23,597 nucleotides of DNA from CAYNFH01 sp964396385 (GTDB taxonomy: Bacteria; Armatimonadota; Chthonomonadetes; Chthonomonadales; CAJBBX01), in the NCBI GenBank assembly GCA_964396385.1, contig CAYNFH010000092.1, positions 1-23,597 on the forward strand. The letters are read 5' to 3'. Below, in pieces: positions 1 to 6,223 of this stretch. Within the stretch, counting starts at the first letter, position 1, and each line of letters starts with the position of its first letter. Below the pieces are notes generated by a model that was not told the DNA's origin, made no database searches, and saw nothing but the letters and a program-made list of their open reading frames with translations. Made by a program: the position numbers and the translations under genes.

Positions 1-1389
1 GAGCGTGTGTGGGCGTGGGGCATGGCGAACAGCGCCATGAGCTACGTCTACCGGCCTAGCACGCGCGAGGGCGTGCGCGACGTCTTCGCGCTGGCGCGCG
101 AGCGTGGCCTCACGGTGGGGCTGCGGGGCGCGGGCCGCAGCTATGGAGACGCCTCCCTCAATCGCGAGGAGATCTGCCTGGATCTCACGCGCATGACGCG
201 AATCCTGGACTGGGAGCCGGAAGAGGGCGTGATCCGTGTGGAGCCGGGGGTGACCATCCGGCAGATGTGGCAGTACGCCATCGAGGATAGGTGGTGGCCC
301 TCCGTAGTGCCGGGCACCATGTATCCCACCATCGGCGGCTGCGCGGCCATGAACATCCACGGCAAGAACAACTTCCGCGCGGGCCCCTTCGGCGACCACA
401 TCCTCTCGTTCGTGCTGATGCGGCCCGGGGGACATGTGCTGGTGTTCAGCCTCACTCAGTACGAGGTCCTGTTCCACGCCGCTATAGGGGGTTTCGGGAT
501 GCTGGGCTGCTTCCTGAGCATCACGCTCAAGATGAAGCGGGTCTATTCCGGCCTGCTCAACGTGGAGCCGATCTCCGCCGCCGATCTCGGGGAGATGTTC
601 CGGGTCTTTGAGGAGCGGCTGGATGGGGCCGACTACCTTGTAGGCTGGATCGACTGTTTTGCCCGCGGCAAGGGCTTAGGGCGCGGCCTCATCCACCAGG
701 CCAACTACCTGCATGCTGGGGACGACCCCAACCCGGCCCAAACGCTGCGGGTAGAGAACCAGGAGCTGCCGGACACCTTCTTATTCGGCCTGGTACCTAA
801 GAGCATGATGTGGCGGATGATGAAGCCGTTTGTGAACGACTGGGGCACCCGTATGGTGAACGCGGCCAAGTTCCACATGAGCCGCCGGCACAGCGGCCAC
901 GTGCACACTCAGTCACACGCGGGCTTCGCCTTTCTGCTGGACTATGTTCCCAACTGGAAGTGGGCGTACAAGCCGGGCGGGCTCATCCAGTACCAGAGCT
1001 TTGTGCCCAAGGAGCATGTGGAGCGGGTTTTCGCGGCCCAGATCTCGCTTTGCCAGGAGCGCGGGCTGGTGCCCTATCTGGGCGTCTTCAAGCGGCACCG
1101 CCCGGACCCGTTCCTCATGACCCATTCGTTGGACGGCTACTCTCTGGCGCTAGACTTCAAGGTCACGGCTCGCCGGCGGGAGCGGCTGTGGAAGCTGGCC
1201 TCCGAACTGGACAAGCTGGTGGTGCAGGCCGAAGGGCGGTTCTACTTCGCCAAGGACAGCACGCTCAACCGGGCCAGCCTGAGCGCGTACCTCCAGGAGG
1301 AGCGCGTGCAGCGATTCCTGGAGCTGAAGCGGCGCTGCGACCCCGAGAACATCCTCCAGACGAACCTCTACCGCCGCCTCTTCTGCTGA
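1..1389 (+). CDS. DprE1-like FAD-binding oxidoreductase (5'-partial)
   Basis: FAD-linked oxidase of the vanillyl-alcohol-oxidase fold, closest by eye to decaprenylphosphoryl-ribose oxidase DprE1 and sugar-lactone oxidases. Counting from the GTG at 7, the FAD pyrophosphate-binding motif GAGRSYGD lies at residues 41-48, the second FAD motif GCAAMNIHGKNN at 111-122, and a YFAKDS motif with Lys416 matches the conserved active-site lysine of DprE1 (VxAKDS-type region). The C-terminal CDPENILQTNL stretch is typical of the family. The frame stays open to base 1 and DprE1 has more residues before the WGxxxxS region, so the true start probably lies just outside the window. Where mycobacterial DprE1 has Cys387 in a WNICVDF motif, this protein reads YSLALDF (Ala381). 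The substrate cannot be told from sequence; oxidation of a prenyl-linked or free sugar is the family expectation. Confidence 0.85.
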   Translation, partial: ERVWAWGMANSAMSYVYRPSTREGVRDVFALARERGLTVGLRGAGRSYGDASLNREEICLDLTRMTRILDWEPEEGVIRVEPGVTIRQMWQYAIEDRWWPSVVPGTMYPTIGGCAAMNIHGKNNFRAGPFGDHILSFVLMRPGGHVLVFSLTQYEVLFHAAIGGFGMLGCFLSITLKMKRVYSGLLNVEPISAADLGEMFRVFEERLDGADYLVGWIDCFARGKGLGRGLIHQANYLHAGDDPNPAQTLRVENQELPDTFLFGLVPKSMMWRMMKPFVNDWGTRMVNAAKFHMSRRHSGHVHTQSHAGFAFLLDYVPNWKWAYKPGGLIQYQSFVPKEHVERVFAAQISLCQERGLVPYLGVFKRHRPDPFLMTHSLDGYSLALDFKVTARRRERLWKLASELDKLVVQAEGRFYFAKDSTLNRASLSAYLQEERVQRFLELKRRCDPENILQTNLYRRLFC

Positions 1390-1414
1390 GGCCCTTGCGA
1401 GGCAAGATGCAACG

Positions 1415-1444
1415 AGGCCCTTCGCTGCGGAGCGCGAAGGGCCT
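1415..1444. terminator. Hairpin between convergent genes
   Basis: A perfect 11-bp inverted repeat, AGGCCCTTCGC and GCGAAGGGCCT, encloses an 8-base loop. It sits 25 bases after the oxidoreductase stop and 26 bases from the stop of the converging response-regulator gene. Neither side has a real T tract, so this is a likely bidirectional stop but not a textbook intrinsic terminator. Confidence 0.6.
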
Positions 1445-1470
1445 GAAGTAGCACCGCGGCGTACGAGCAG

Positions 1471-2064
1471 TTAGGAGAAGATGCTGTCCGCGTTGATTAT
1501 CTCCTGGGCGGTGACCTTCATGGTCTGGCACTTGTCCCGCGAGATCTTCTGCATGTGGCGGAAGGCCTCGGCCTCCGTCATCTTCTTGCGAACCATCACG
1601 ATGCCTTTGGCGCGCTCCACCAGCTTACGGGTCTCCAGCGCCTCCTTCAGGTTCTCATTTTCGCCCTTCACGTCTTCCATCGCCTCGAACCGGGCGATGG
1701 CCGTCTTGACGGCGGGGATGAGCTGCTCGCTGGCCACCGGCTTCACCAGGTAGGCGCAGGCGCCGGCCTCCAGCGCGTCGTCCACGGACTTGTCGTCGCT
1801 ATACGCCGTGAGGATAATCACGGGTGTTGGGCGCTCGTCCATGATCCGTTTGGTTGCCTGGATCCCGTCCAGACCCGGCATGTTCAGGTCCATGATGACG
1901 AAATCCGGCTCCATCTCTCGCGCCATCTGCACGCCCTGCTCGCCCTCTACCGCTTCGCCTACCACCTCGTAGCCGGCGCGAAGGAGGGCTTTGCGCAATT
2001 GCATCACCGTTACGCCTTCGTCCTCACAGATGAGAGCGCGTAGATTCTGCGAACTGGTAGTCAT
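1471..2064 (-). CDS. ANTAR-domain response regulator (PdtaR/AmiR-NasT type)
   Basis: Response regulator of 197 residues. The N-terminal receiver domain (about 8-125) has the acidic pair Glu14/Asp15, the phosphoacceptor Asp59 in VIMDLNMPG, Thr86 and Lys108 in YLVKPV. After a short helix comes an ANTAR RNA-binding domain (about 135-190) with the typical ALETRKLVERAKGIVM and AFRHMQKISRDK segments. ANTAR proteins bind paired hairpins in nascent mRNA and prevent transcription termination. The ATG has a GAGGGG ribosome binding site six bases upstream. The gene start lies 41 bases inside the 3' end of the kinase gene, so the two are almost certainly co-translated as a cognate pair. The kinase class (HisKA_2) is the usual partner for ANTAR regulators (PdtaS/PdtaR, EutW/EutV). 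Confidence 0.93.
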   Translation of the reverse strand: MTTSSQNLRALICEDEGVTVMQLRKALLRAGYEVVGEAVEGEQGVQMAREMEPDFVIMDLNMPGLDGIQATKRIMDERPTPVIILTAYSDDKSVDDALEAGACAYLVKPVASEQLIPAVKTAIARFEAMEDVKGENENLKEALETRKLVERAKGIVMVRKKMTEAEAFRHMQKISRDKCQTMKVTAQEIINADSIFS

Positions 2065-3598
2065 ATTTTGCCCCTCGGGAGGCGCTCATCAGCGGGATCC
2101 GGGCTTCCACCCTTCCGCCGTGCGCGTTCGTAAATTGGATAGTACCCGCTAGGTCCCGCTCGACGAGCATACGGACCAGGTCGATTCCTACATGGCAGTG
2201 CGACCGGGCTTCGAACCCAGGCGGAAAGCCGGCGCCGTTATCCTGGACAACAAGCGTGGCCGCGTCGCCCGCCGCGTGCAGAGAAACGGTGACCTCCAGC
2301 TCGCCGTGAGGCGGATTGGCGTGTTTCAGTGCGTTGCTCACCAGCTCGTTCACTATCAGGCCCAGGGAGGTAGCGAGCTTGCTGTTGAGCGGCACGTCGT
2401 CTACGTCCAGCTTGGTCCGGATGCGGCGGTCCATCCGGCCCATGGTGATCACCGGCACCAGACGCTCAATGGCCGTGCGGGCGCTGACCGACCCCTCGTC
2501 CAGCCCCTGCCGGTTCTGGCTCAAAAGGTCGTGCACCACGGCGATGGTGCGGATCTGGCGCACAACGTCACGTAGCGTCTCCGGCGGTACAGGCTCACCT
2601 TGCAGGTCCATCGCCTGGACCTCGAGGATGGCCGACACCGCTTGCAGGTTGTTCTTAATCCGGTGATGCGTTTCCTGCATGGCCCAGGCCAGCAGGTTCG
2701 CTCGCCGGTTGGCCTCGCCGTAGAGCTGGGCGCTGTGGATGGCGAAAGCCGCCTGACCTGCGAAGGTTCGGAGGAGCTGCGCTTCTTCGTCCGTAAACGG
2801 GGAGCCGTCCTGTTTATTATATACGGCGAGTACCCCCAGTAGTTTCCCGCTCGCCGCCAGCCGGACGGCCAGCGCCGAGCGCAGTCCCAGCCGCTGCGCC
2901 ACCTCCTTCTCTCCCGCGCTGGCCGGTGCCCCAACCGCCGGGACATCGTCGTGCAGAACGGAGTAGGCCCAGCCGCCCGGCGTCAGCTCTAGACGCACTC
3001 CGCGCAACTCCTCCACAGAGAACCCGAACGCCGGAAACTGCGGCTCCAGCGACTTGTTGTCCGGGGCGCATAGCCAGAGGAGGCACTTCTCCGCGCCGAA
3101 CAGGCGCGCCACCTCCTCCGTTAGTCGCCCCACCATCCGATCCGTGCCGCCCTGCAGCGATAGGTCCTGCGAGATGGAGAAAATGGCTTCCAGCTCCCGC
3201 ACCCGGCGGGCATTGGCAAAGGCCAGGTGCCGCATGTTCTGCTCAGCGGCAGATAGCTTGCTCTCCTCTTCCGCCAGCGCGTCCATGCTCCGCAGGATGA
3301 AGCCCTGAGCCCTCAGCACAATGGAGCCAGCGATCAGGCTGAGCACCCCTAGCACGACGGTGACAACAGCCTCTACGTTCCGCAGAGTGCGGGCGTGCCC
3401 CATCAATTGCTGGCGCCCGGCGGGAAGACGGAGCCCTTCCAGCGCCGCCGTCTGCGCGGAGTCGGCCGCGCACCCAATGACCACTGGGATAGCTACCAGG
3501 AGGATCAAAGTAAACAGGACAAAGAGCAGGGCGCGACTCAGGGTTTGCGAAGCGCGATGGCGCTCCGGCCTCTTCTCACTACCTATTTCGGTTCCCAT
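2024..3598 (-). CDS. GAF-HisKA_2 sensor histidine kinase
   Basis: Membrane sensor kinase of 524 residues from the chosen ATG. Segments in order: membrane helix about 22-45, a short external loop of about 30 residues, membrane helix about 76-97, a coiled coil about 103-145, a GAF domain about 150-295, a HisKA_2 dimerisation/phosphoacceptor helix with ETHHRIKNNLQ (His311/His312), and an HATPase_c domain with N box GLIVNELVSNALKH (about 413-426) and G1 box VQDNGAGFP (451-459). The frame continues upstream to 3688, but that would run through two hairpins, and the ATG at 3598 keeps both membrane helices. No good ribosome binding site precedes this ATG; the bases just upstream are T-rich after a hairpin. 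The cognate output is the overlapping ANTAR regulator. The small external loop makes the GAF domain the likelier signal sensor; the ligand is unknown. Confidence 0.92.
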   Translation of the reverse strand: MGTEIGSEKRPERHRASQTLSRALLFVLFTLILLVAIPVVIGCAADSAQTAALEGLRLPAGRQQLMGHARTLRNVEAVVTVVLGVLSLIAGSIVLRAQGFILRSMDALAEEESKLSAAEQNMRHLAFANARRVRELEAIFSISQDLSLQGGTDRMVGRLTEEVARLFGAEKCLLWLCAPDNKSLEPQFPAFGFSVEELRGVRLELTPGGWAYSVLHDDVPAVGAPASAGEKEVAQRLGLRSALAVRLAASGKLLGVLAVYNKQDGSPFTDEEAQLLRTFAGQAAFAIHSAQLYGEANRRANLLAWAMQETHHRIKNNLQAVSAILEVQAMDLQGEPVPPETLRDVVRQIRTIAVVHDLLSQNRQGLDEGSVSARTAIERLVPVITMGRMDRRIRTKLDVDDVPLNSKLATSLGLIVNELVSNALKHANPPHGELEVTVSLHAAGDAATLVVQDNGAGFPPGFEARSHCHVGIDLVRMLVERDLAGTIQFTNAHGGRVEARIPLMSASRGAKYDYQFAESTRSHL

Positions 3599-3608
3599 AG
3601 TAAGAGAA

Positions 3609-3633
3609 GCGCCCCGGCTATGGACCGGGGCGC
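3609..3633 (-). terminator. Hairpin with T-rich tail just upstream of the kinase start
   Basis: Nine-base-pair inverted repeat GCGCCCCGG/CCGGGGCGC with a 7-base loop. Read on the minus strand it is followed at once by TTCTCTTACT and then the kinase ATG, ten bases after the stem. That is terminator-like geometry inside the kinase leader, so it may attenuate the kinase operon, or be a second terminator for the upstream gene. Confidence 0.5.
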
Positions 3634-3649
3634 GGCACAAGGGACAAAT

Positions 3650-3684
3650 GCAAGGCGATGCGGCCCGTTGCCGCATCGCCTTGC
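3650..3684 (-). terminator. Intrinsic-type terminator after the collagen-like gene
   Basis: Perfect 14-bp inverted repeat GCAAGGCGATGCGG/CCGCATCGCCTTGC with a 7-base loop, starting 32 bases after the stop of the upstream minus-strand gene. On the minus strand it is followed by ATTTGTCCCT, a weak T tract. The stem is the strongest in this part of the window. Confidence 0.7.
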
Positions 3685-3715
3685 GCAATCGCGGCGCTCA
3701 ATGGCGCATCTTACC

Positions 3716-4123
3716 TTAGTAGCCGCCGCCTCCCGTGCCGCCTGTGCTTCCGCCGGTGGCGCCGCCGCTAGATGGCGCGGACGGCGTAGATGGCGCGGAC
3801 GGTGCCGACGGAGCGGATGATCCGGACGGACCGGCAGGACCGGCGGGACCGGCAGGGCCGGCAGGGCCGGCAGGGCCGGGGGTGCCAGGCGCGCTCGGGG
3901 TAATTATTGTTGGTGGCGCACTCGGCGCGGGCGCGGGCGTATTCACTACAGTGGTCGAGCTCGGGTTCGCGTTCGTCTGAGCCGGGGCATACCAGAAGAA
4001 GTAGCCCAGCAGCAGCGCGACCACTACCACCGTGAGAATGATCGCCAGGGGCGCCCAGTTGGAGTCGCTTGTATCGTTCACATTGTTGACGCTCACGGAC
4101 TGGGTCTCCTTTCGAGATTCCAT
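3716..4123 (-). CDS. Small single-pass membrane protein with collagen-like tract
   Basis: Hypothetical protein of 135 residues from the ATG at 4123. A charged/polar N-terminus (1-22) is followed by one hydrophobic helix (about 25-45, ending GYFFWYAP), a Thr/Pro/Ala-rich segment, eight Gly-X-Y triplets (about 80-102, five of them GPA), a Ser-Ala-Pro repeat and a Gly/Thr-rich tail ending in GGGGY. Orientation is probably N-in with the low-complexity tail outside. A GTG at residue 10 has a much better ribosome binding site (AAGGAG, nine bases upstream) and may be the true start. The frame extends upstream to 4321 only by reading through a palindromic repeat, which I do not accept as coding. It follows an ECF sigma gene but has no HxxxCxxC zinc motif, so it is not a recognisable anti-sigma factor. 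Confidence 0.7.
   Translation of the reverse strand: MESRKETQSVSVNNVNDTSDSNWAPLAIILTVVVVALLLGYFFWYAPAQTNANPSSTTVVNTPAPAPSAPPTIITPSAPGTPGPAGPAGPAGPAGPAGPSGSSAPSAPSAPSTPSAPSSGGATGGSTGGTGGGGY
3831..3875. repeat. 9-bp tandem repeat encoding the Gly-Pro-Ala tract
   Basis: Five consecutive 9-base units of the form CCGGCAGGR or CCGGCGGGA on the plus strand. They encode the GPAGPA run of the collagen-like protein. Near-identical units make copy-number change by slippage likely. Confidence 0.8.
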
Positions 4124-4234
4124 TACTGTCTCTGCTGGTTTCCAGCGGCCGACCACCCTGGGTGCGGACTGCACGTCTCTCGCTGGTCGTAACAGTGTGC
4201 TAACAGGACGCCCGGCTGAGAACGATTGTTCCAG

Positions 4235-4310
4235 CCAACCTCCCCCTTTCCCCTCTTGCGTAAGGAGGGGGCATCTCCCTCCCCTTACGAAGGTGGGAAG
4301 CGGCGGTGGG
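4235..4310. repeat. Palindromic intergenic repeat after the first ECF sigma gene
   Basis: A 76-base element rich in C and G runs. The CGTAAGG at 4259-4265 pairs with CCTTACG at 4283-4289, and the stem continues imperfectly through AGGGGG against CCCTCC. A second small palindrome, CCCCTC/GAGGGG, lies at 4250-4270. It lies just after the sigma-factor stop and could act as its terminator. Translated on the minus strand it gives a peptide containing LLTQEGKGGG, a string that recurs in spurious hypothetical proteins called from this kind of repeat. Confidence 0.65.
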
Positions 4311-4317
4311 GTCCTAT

Positions 4318-4899
4318 TCACTGCATCGAAACCATCTCATCCGCCTGCATCTGGCGGAGGTACTGGCGCAGGAGCTGGCGCCCACGGTGGAGGCGCGACC
4401 GTACGGTGCCCACCGGGCAGCGCATCTTGGTGGCGACCTCCTCGTAGCTCCACTCCTCGATGTCCGTCAGGATGATTGCTTGCCGGTAGGAGTCCGGCAG
4501 CAGGCTCAAGGCGTCCTGAATCTGCTCCTCTACGGCTCGGGAGATACACTGCTGCTCGGGACCGGCGGCCCTGTCCGGCACGATGGCGCCAAGCTCCACG
4601 TCCGCACCCTGGGAACAGACAACCTGGTCCAGGGAATAGGTGCGGGACGTAGACTGGCGGCGCCAGCGGTCGATGGCGAGATTGGAAAGAATGCGGAGCA
4701 GCCAGACCTCAAAGGAGCGTTTGCGGTCGTAGCGGTGATAGGACCCCCAGGCTCTTACAAAGGCATCCTGGGTAAGGTCTTCCGCGTCGCTCTCATTTCC
4801 GGTGTAGCGGTAGGCAAGATTGTAGGCCCGCTGATAACTGCGAGAAAAGAGGACTTCGAATTCACGTCGGTTAGCGCATATCTGTGCGGACGGTTCCAT
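4318..4899 (-). CDS. ECF-type RNA polymerase sigma factor
   Basis: Group 4 (ECF) sigma factor of 193 residues. Sigma region 2 covers about 12-80, with YRYTGNESDAEDLTQDAFVRAW (core-binding and -10 recognition helices) and RILSNLAIDRWRR. Sigma region 4 covers about 125-180, with LLPDSYRQAIILTDIEEWSYEE and the DNA-binding helix CPVGTVRSRLHRGRQLL. I chose the ATG at 4899 because AGGAG lies four bases upstream; an in-frame TTG at 4914 would place that AGGAG inside the gene. No anti-sigma gene is adjacent: the downstream gene is the collagen-like membrane protein, 194 bases away across a palindromic repeat. The signal controlling it is unknown. Confidence 0.93.
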   Translation of the reverse strand: MEPSAQICANRREFEVLFSRSYQRAYNLAYRYTGNESDAEDLTQDAFVRAWGSYHRYDRKRSFEVWLLRILSNLAIDRWRRQSTSRTYSLDQVVCSQGADVELGAIVPDRAAGPEQQCISRAVEEQIQDALSLLPDSYRQAIILTDIEEWSYEEVATKMRCPVGTVRSRLHRGRQLLRQYLRQMQADEMVSMQ

Positions 4900-4966
4900 G
4901 GCACTCCTCGCCAAGTCGATGGGTGTGTTTAGTTAGTGCAGGTTTGGCTCTTTCCTTTGTGGGATT

Positions 4967-4993
4967 GGGAGCGGGGCGTTCCGCCCCGCTCCC
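4967..4993 (-). terminator. Hairpin after the GlsB-like gene
   Basis: Perfect 12-bp inverted repeat GGGAGCGGGGCG/CGCCCCGCTCCC with a 3-base loop, 36 bases beyond the stop of the GlsB-like gene on the minus strand. The very stable stem suits a terminator between that gene and the ECF sigma gene, although the minus-strand tail (AATCCCACAAA) is not T-rich. Confidence 0.6.
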
Positions 4994-5029
4994 ATTGCGT
5001 TTTGCGGTGAATCAGCGACGGCGCGCCTA

Positions 5030-5299
5030 TCAGTAGACCGCCCGCCGGCCGGTGAGGGCCCTCAGGATCAGCAGCAGAACGACGGCGCCGATGAAGGCCA
5101 CCACGATAGTCCAGAGCATGCCGCCGCCGGCGGCGAGGCCCAGAAAGCTCATCAGGAACCCGCCGATAATGGCGCCGACGATGCCCACGACCAGGTCACC
5201 CAGGACGCCTACCGGGCCTTCACCCGGGACGACGGCCTTGGCGAGAAAACCGGCGATAACGCCTACAATGATCCACCAGAGAATCACGTAGCCAGACAT
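5030..5299 (-). CDS. GlsB/YeaQ/YmgE family stress-response membrane protein
   Basis: Small integral membrane protein of 89 residues, the usual length for the family once called transglycosylase-associated. It has three hydrophobic helices (about 3-22, 30-54, 60-80) with the family's Gly-rich pattern (GVIAGFLAKAVVPG, GVLGDLVVGIVGAIIGGFL) and a basic C-terminus GRRAVY. The ATG has GGAGG nine bases upstream. It starts 43 bases after the stop of the second ECF sigma gene on the same strand, so the two probably form an operon and this protein may belong to that sigma factor's stress response. The biochemical activity of the family is not established. Confidence 0.92.
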   Translation of the reverse strand: MSGYVILWWIIVGVIAGFLAKAVVPGEGPVGVLGDLVVGIVGAIIGGFLMSFLGLAAGGGMLWTIVVAFIGAVVLLLILRALTGRRAVY

Positions 5300-5314
5300 T
5301 ATCGATATCCTCCA

Positions 5315-5334
5315 GGCGCCCCCGAGGGAGCGCC
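5315..5334 (-). other. Intercistronic hairpin between the second sigma gene and the GlsB-like gene
   Basis: On the minus strand GGCGCTCC and GGGGCGCC form an eight-pair stem with one G.U pair and a CTCG tetraloop. It fills most of the 43-base gap and ends just before the GGAGG ribosome binding site of the downstream gene. It could tune expression of the second gene relative to the first. Confidence 0.45.
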
Positions 5335-5342
5335 GCGAAGCG

Positions 5343-6002
5343 CTAGTTCACCAGAGCGGACATCTGCGGTGCCAGCATCTCCCTCAGGGCGAGGCGGGCG
5401 CGATTCAGGCGGGACTTGACGGTTCCCACCGGGATGTCCATCATACTCGCGATCTCCTCGTACGTGCGGCCCTCGGAGTGGAAGAGGGTCACCATCGTTC
5501 GCTGGTAGTCCGGCAGGGCGGCGATGGCTTCGTTCAGTATGCGGGTCTTCTCGTTCTCCTCGGCGTGCACGTGTGGAGAGATGCGGCTGTTGTCCTCTGC
5601 CGCCAGCAGCTTGCCGCCGGTCTTCTCGGCGAGCGCGTCCAGCGAGGAAGCGGGGTGACGCTGCTGTCGTCGCCGCATGTCGTAGAACACGTTGGCGACA
5701 ATCCGATTTATCCAGGCAGGCAGAGTGATCGCGCAGCGGAAGGTGCCGATGGACCGGAAGATGCGCAGGGCAGCCTCCGCGGCGATGTCATGCGCATCAT
5801 CGTGGTTGCCCGCGAGGCGATACGCAAGGTGGTAGATAGGACGCTCGTAGCGGTGCAGCAGGACGTCGAAGGCCTTCCTATTTCCGGCGGTGCACTCCCG
5901 CACGAGCTGCTCATCGGTCATGTTCTCGAGGCTGCAGGCAGCTTTGAATTCAAGCTGGGTATCCTGGCTCGGGATCGTGTTTTGAAAGGCGGCGGTCTGC
6001 AT
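5343..6002 (-). CDS. ECF-type RNA polymerase sigma factor (RpoE-like)
   Basis: Second ECF sigma factor, 219 residues. A 35-residue N-terminal extension precedes sigma region 2 (about 38-115: AYRLAGNHDDAHDIAAEAALRIF, then INRIVANVFYDMRRR). A variable linker leads to region 4 (about 157-210: AIAALPDYQRTMVTLFHSEGRTYEEI and DIPVGTVKSRLNRARLALREML). The ATG at 6002 has GGGAG six bases upstream; the frame extends to 6035 but the upstream part lies against a hairpin. It heads a probable two-gene unit with the GlsB-like membrane protein. No anti-sigma factor is visible on either side. Unlike the first sigma gene, its leader contains a stable hairpin with a T-rich tail directly before the ribosome binding site. 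Confidence 0.92.
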   Translation of the reverse strand: MQTAAFQNTIPSQDTQLEFKAACSLENMTDEQLVRECTAGNRKAFDVLLHRYERPIYHLAYRLAGNHDDAHDIAAEAALRIFRSIGTFRCAITLPAWINRIVANVFYDMRRRQQRHPASSLDALAEKTGGKLLAAEDNSRISPHVHAEENEKTRILNEAIAALPDYQRTMVTLFHSEGRTYEEIASMMDIPVGTVKSRLNRARLALREMLAPQMSALVN

Positions 6003-6036
6003 TGTGTTCTCCCTAAATCCTTCAGAACAAAGCAAA

Positions 6037-6077
6037 AGCGCCCGAGCCGGGTGGACGCATCCACCGACCCAGGCGCT
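6037..6077 (-). terminator. Terminator-like hairpin in the leader of the second ECF sigma gene
   Basis: On the minus strand AGCGCC pairs with GGCGCT at the base, an inner GGTGGA/TCCACC stem closes a TGCG loop, and the structure is followed by TTTTGCTTTG. It ends about 35 bases before the sigma-gene ATG, leaving no room for a promoter in between. It is either the terminator of the metallophosphoesterase operon 150 bases upstream or an attenuator of the sigma gene. Confidence 0.5.
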
Positions 6078-6223
6078 CTTGGCCTCGTCAAGAACGTGAC
6101 ATGCAGGGCCACGTTAGCACGCTAGTCTGGTTGTACCAAGCGGCTATTCAATTTGTTACACGGCGGAAAACGGGGCCGCGACACTGGTATTGACGCGGGG
6201 GCTCGGGTTAATGTTCCCGTAAA

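Noticed and set aside
3609..3684. A canonical ANTAR dual-hairpin RNA target
   Set aside because: Hairpin loops are seven bases and lack the A-x-x-G hexaloop pattern; I report only the general arrangement.
3716..4123. Anti-sigma factor for the ECF sigma gene at 4318-4899
   Set aside because: It has the single membrane helix but no zinc-finger motif or anti-sigma-like helical N-terminus.
4124..4321. Upstream extension of the collagen-like membrane protein to 4321
   Set aside because: The extra residues are a translation of the palindromic repeat at 4235-4310; there is no ribosome binding site there and the repeat-type peptide is a known source of false protein calls.
6190..6218. ECF-type promoter (GGAAC, 17 bases, CGTCAA) on the minus strand ahead of the second sigma gene
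   Set aside because: Tempting as autoregulation, but the spacing and -10 are only loosely like known ECF promoters and it lies about 190 bases upstream beyond a terminator-like hairpin.
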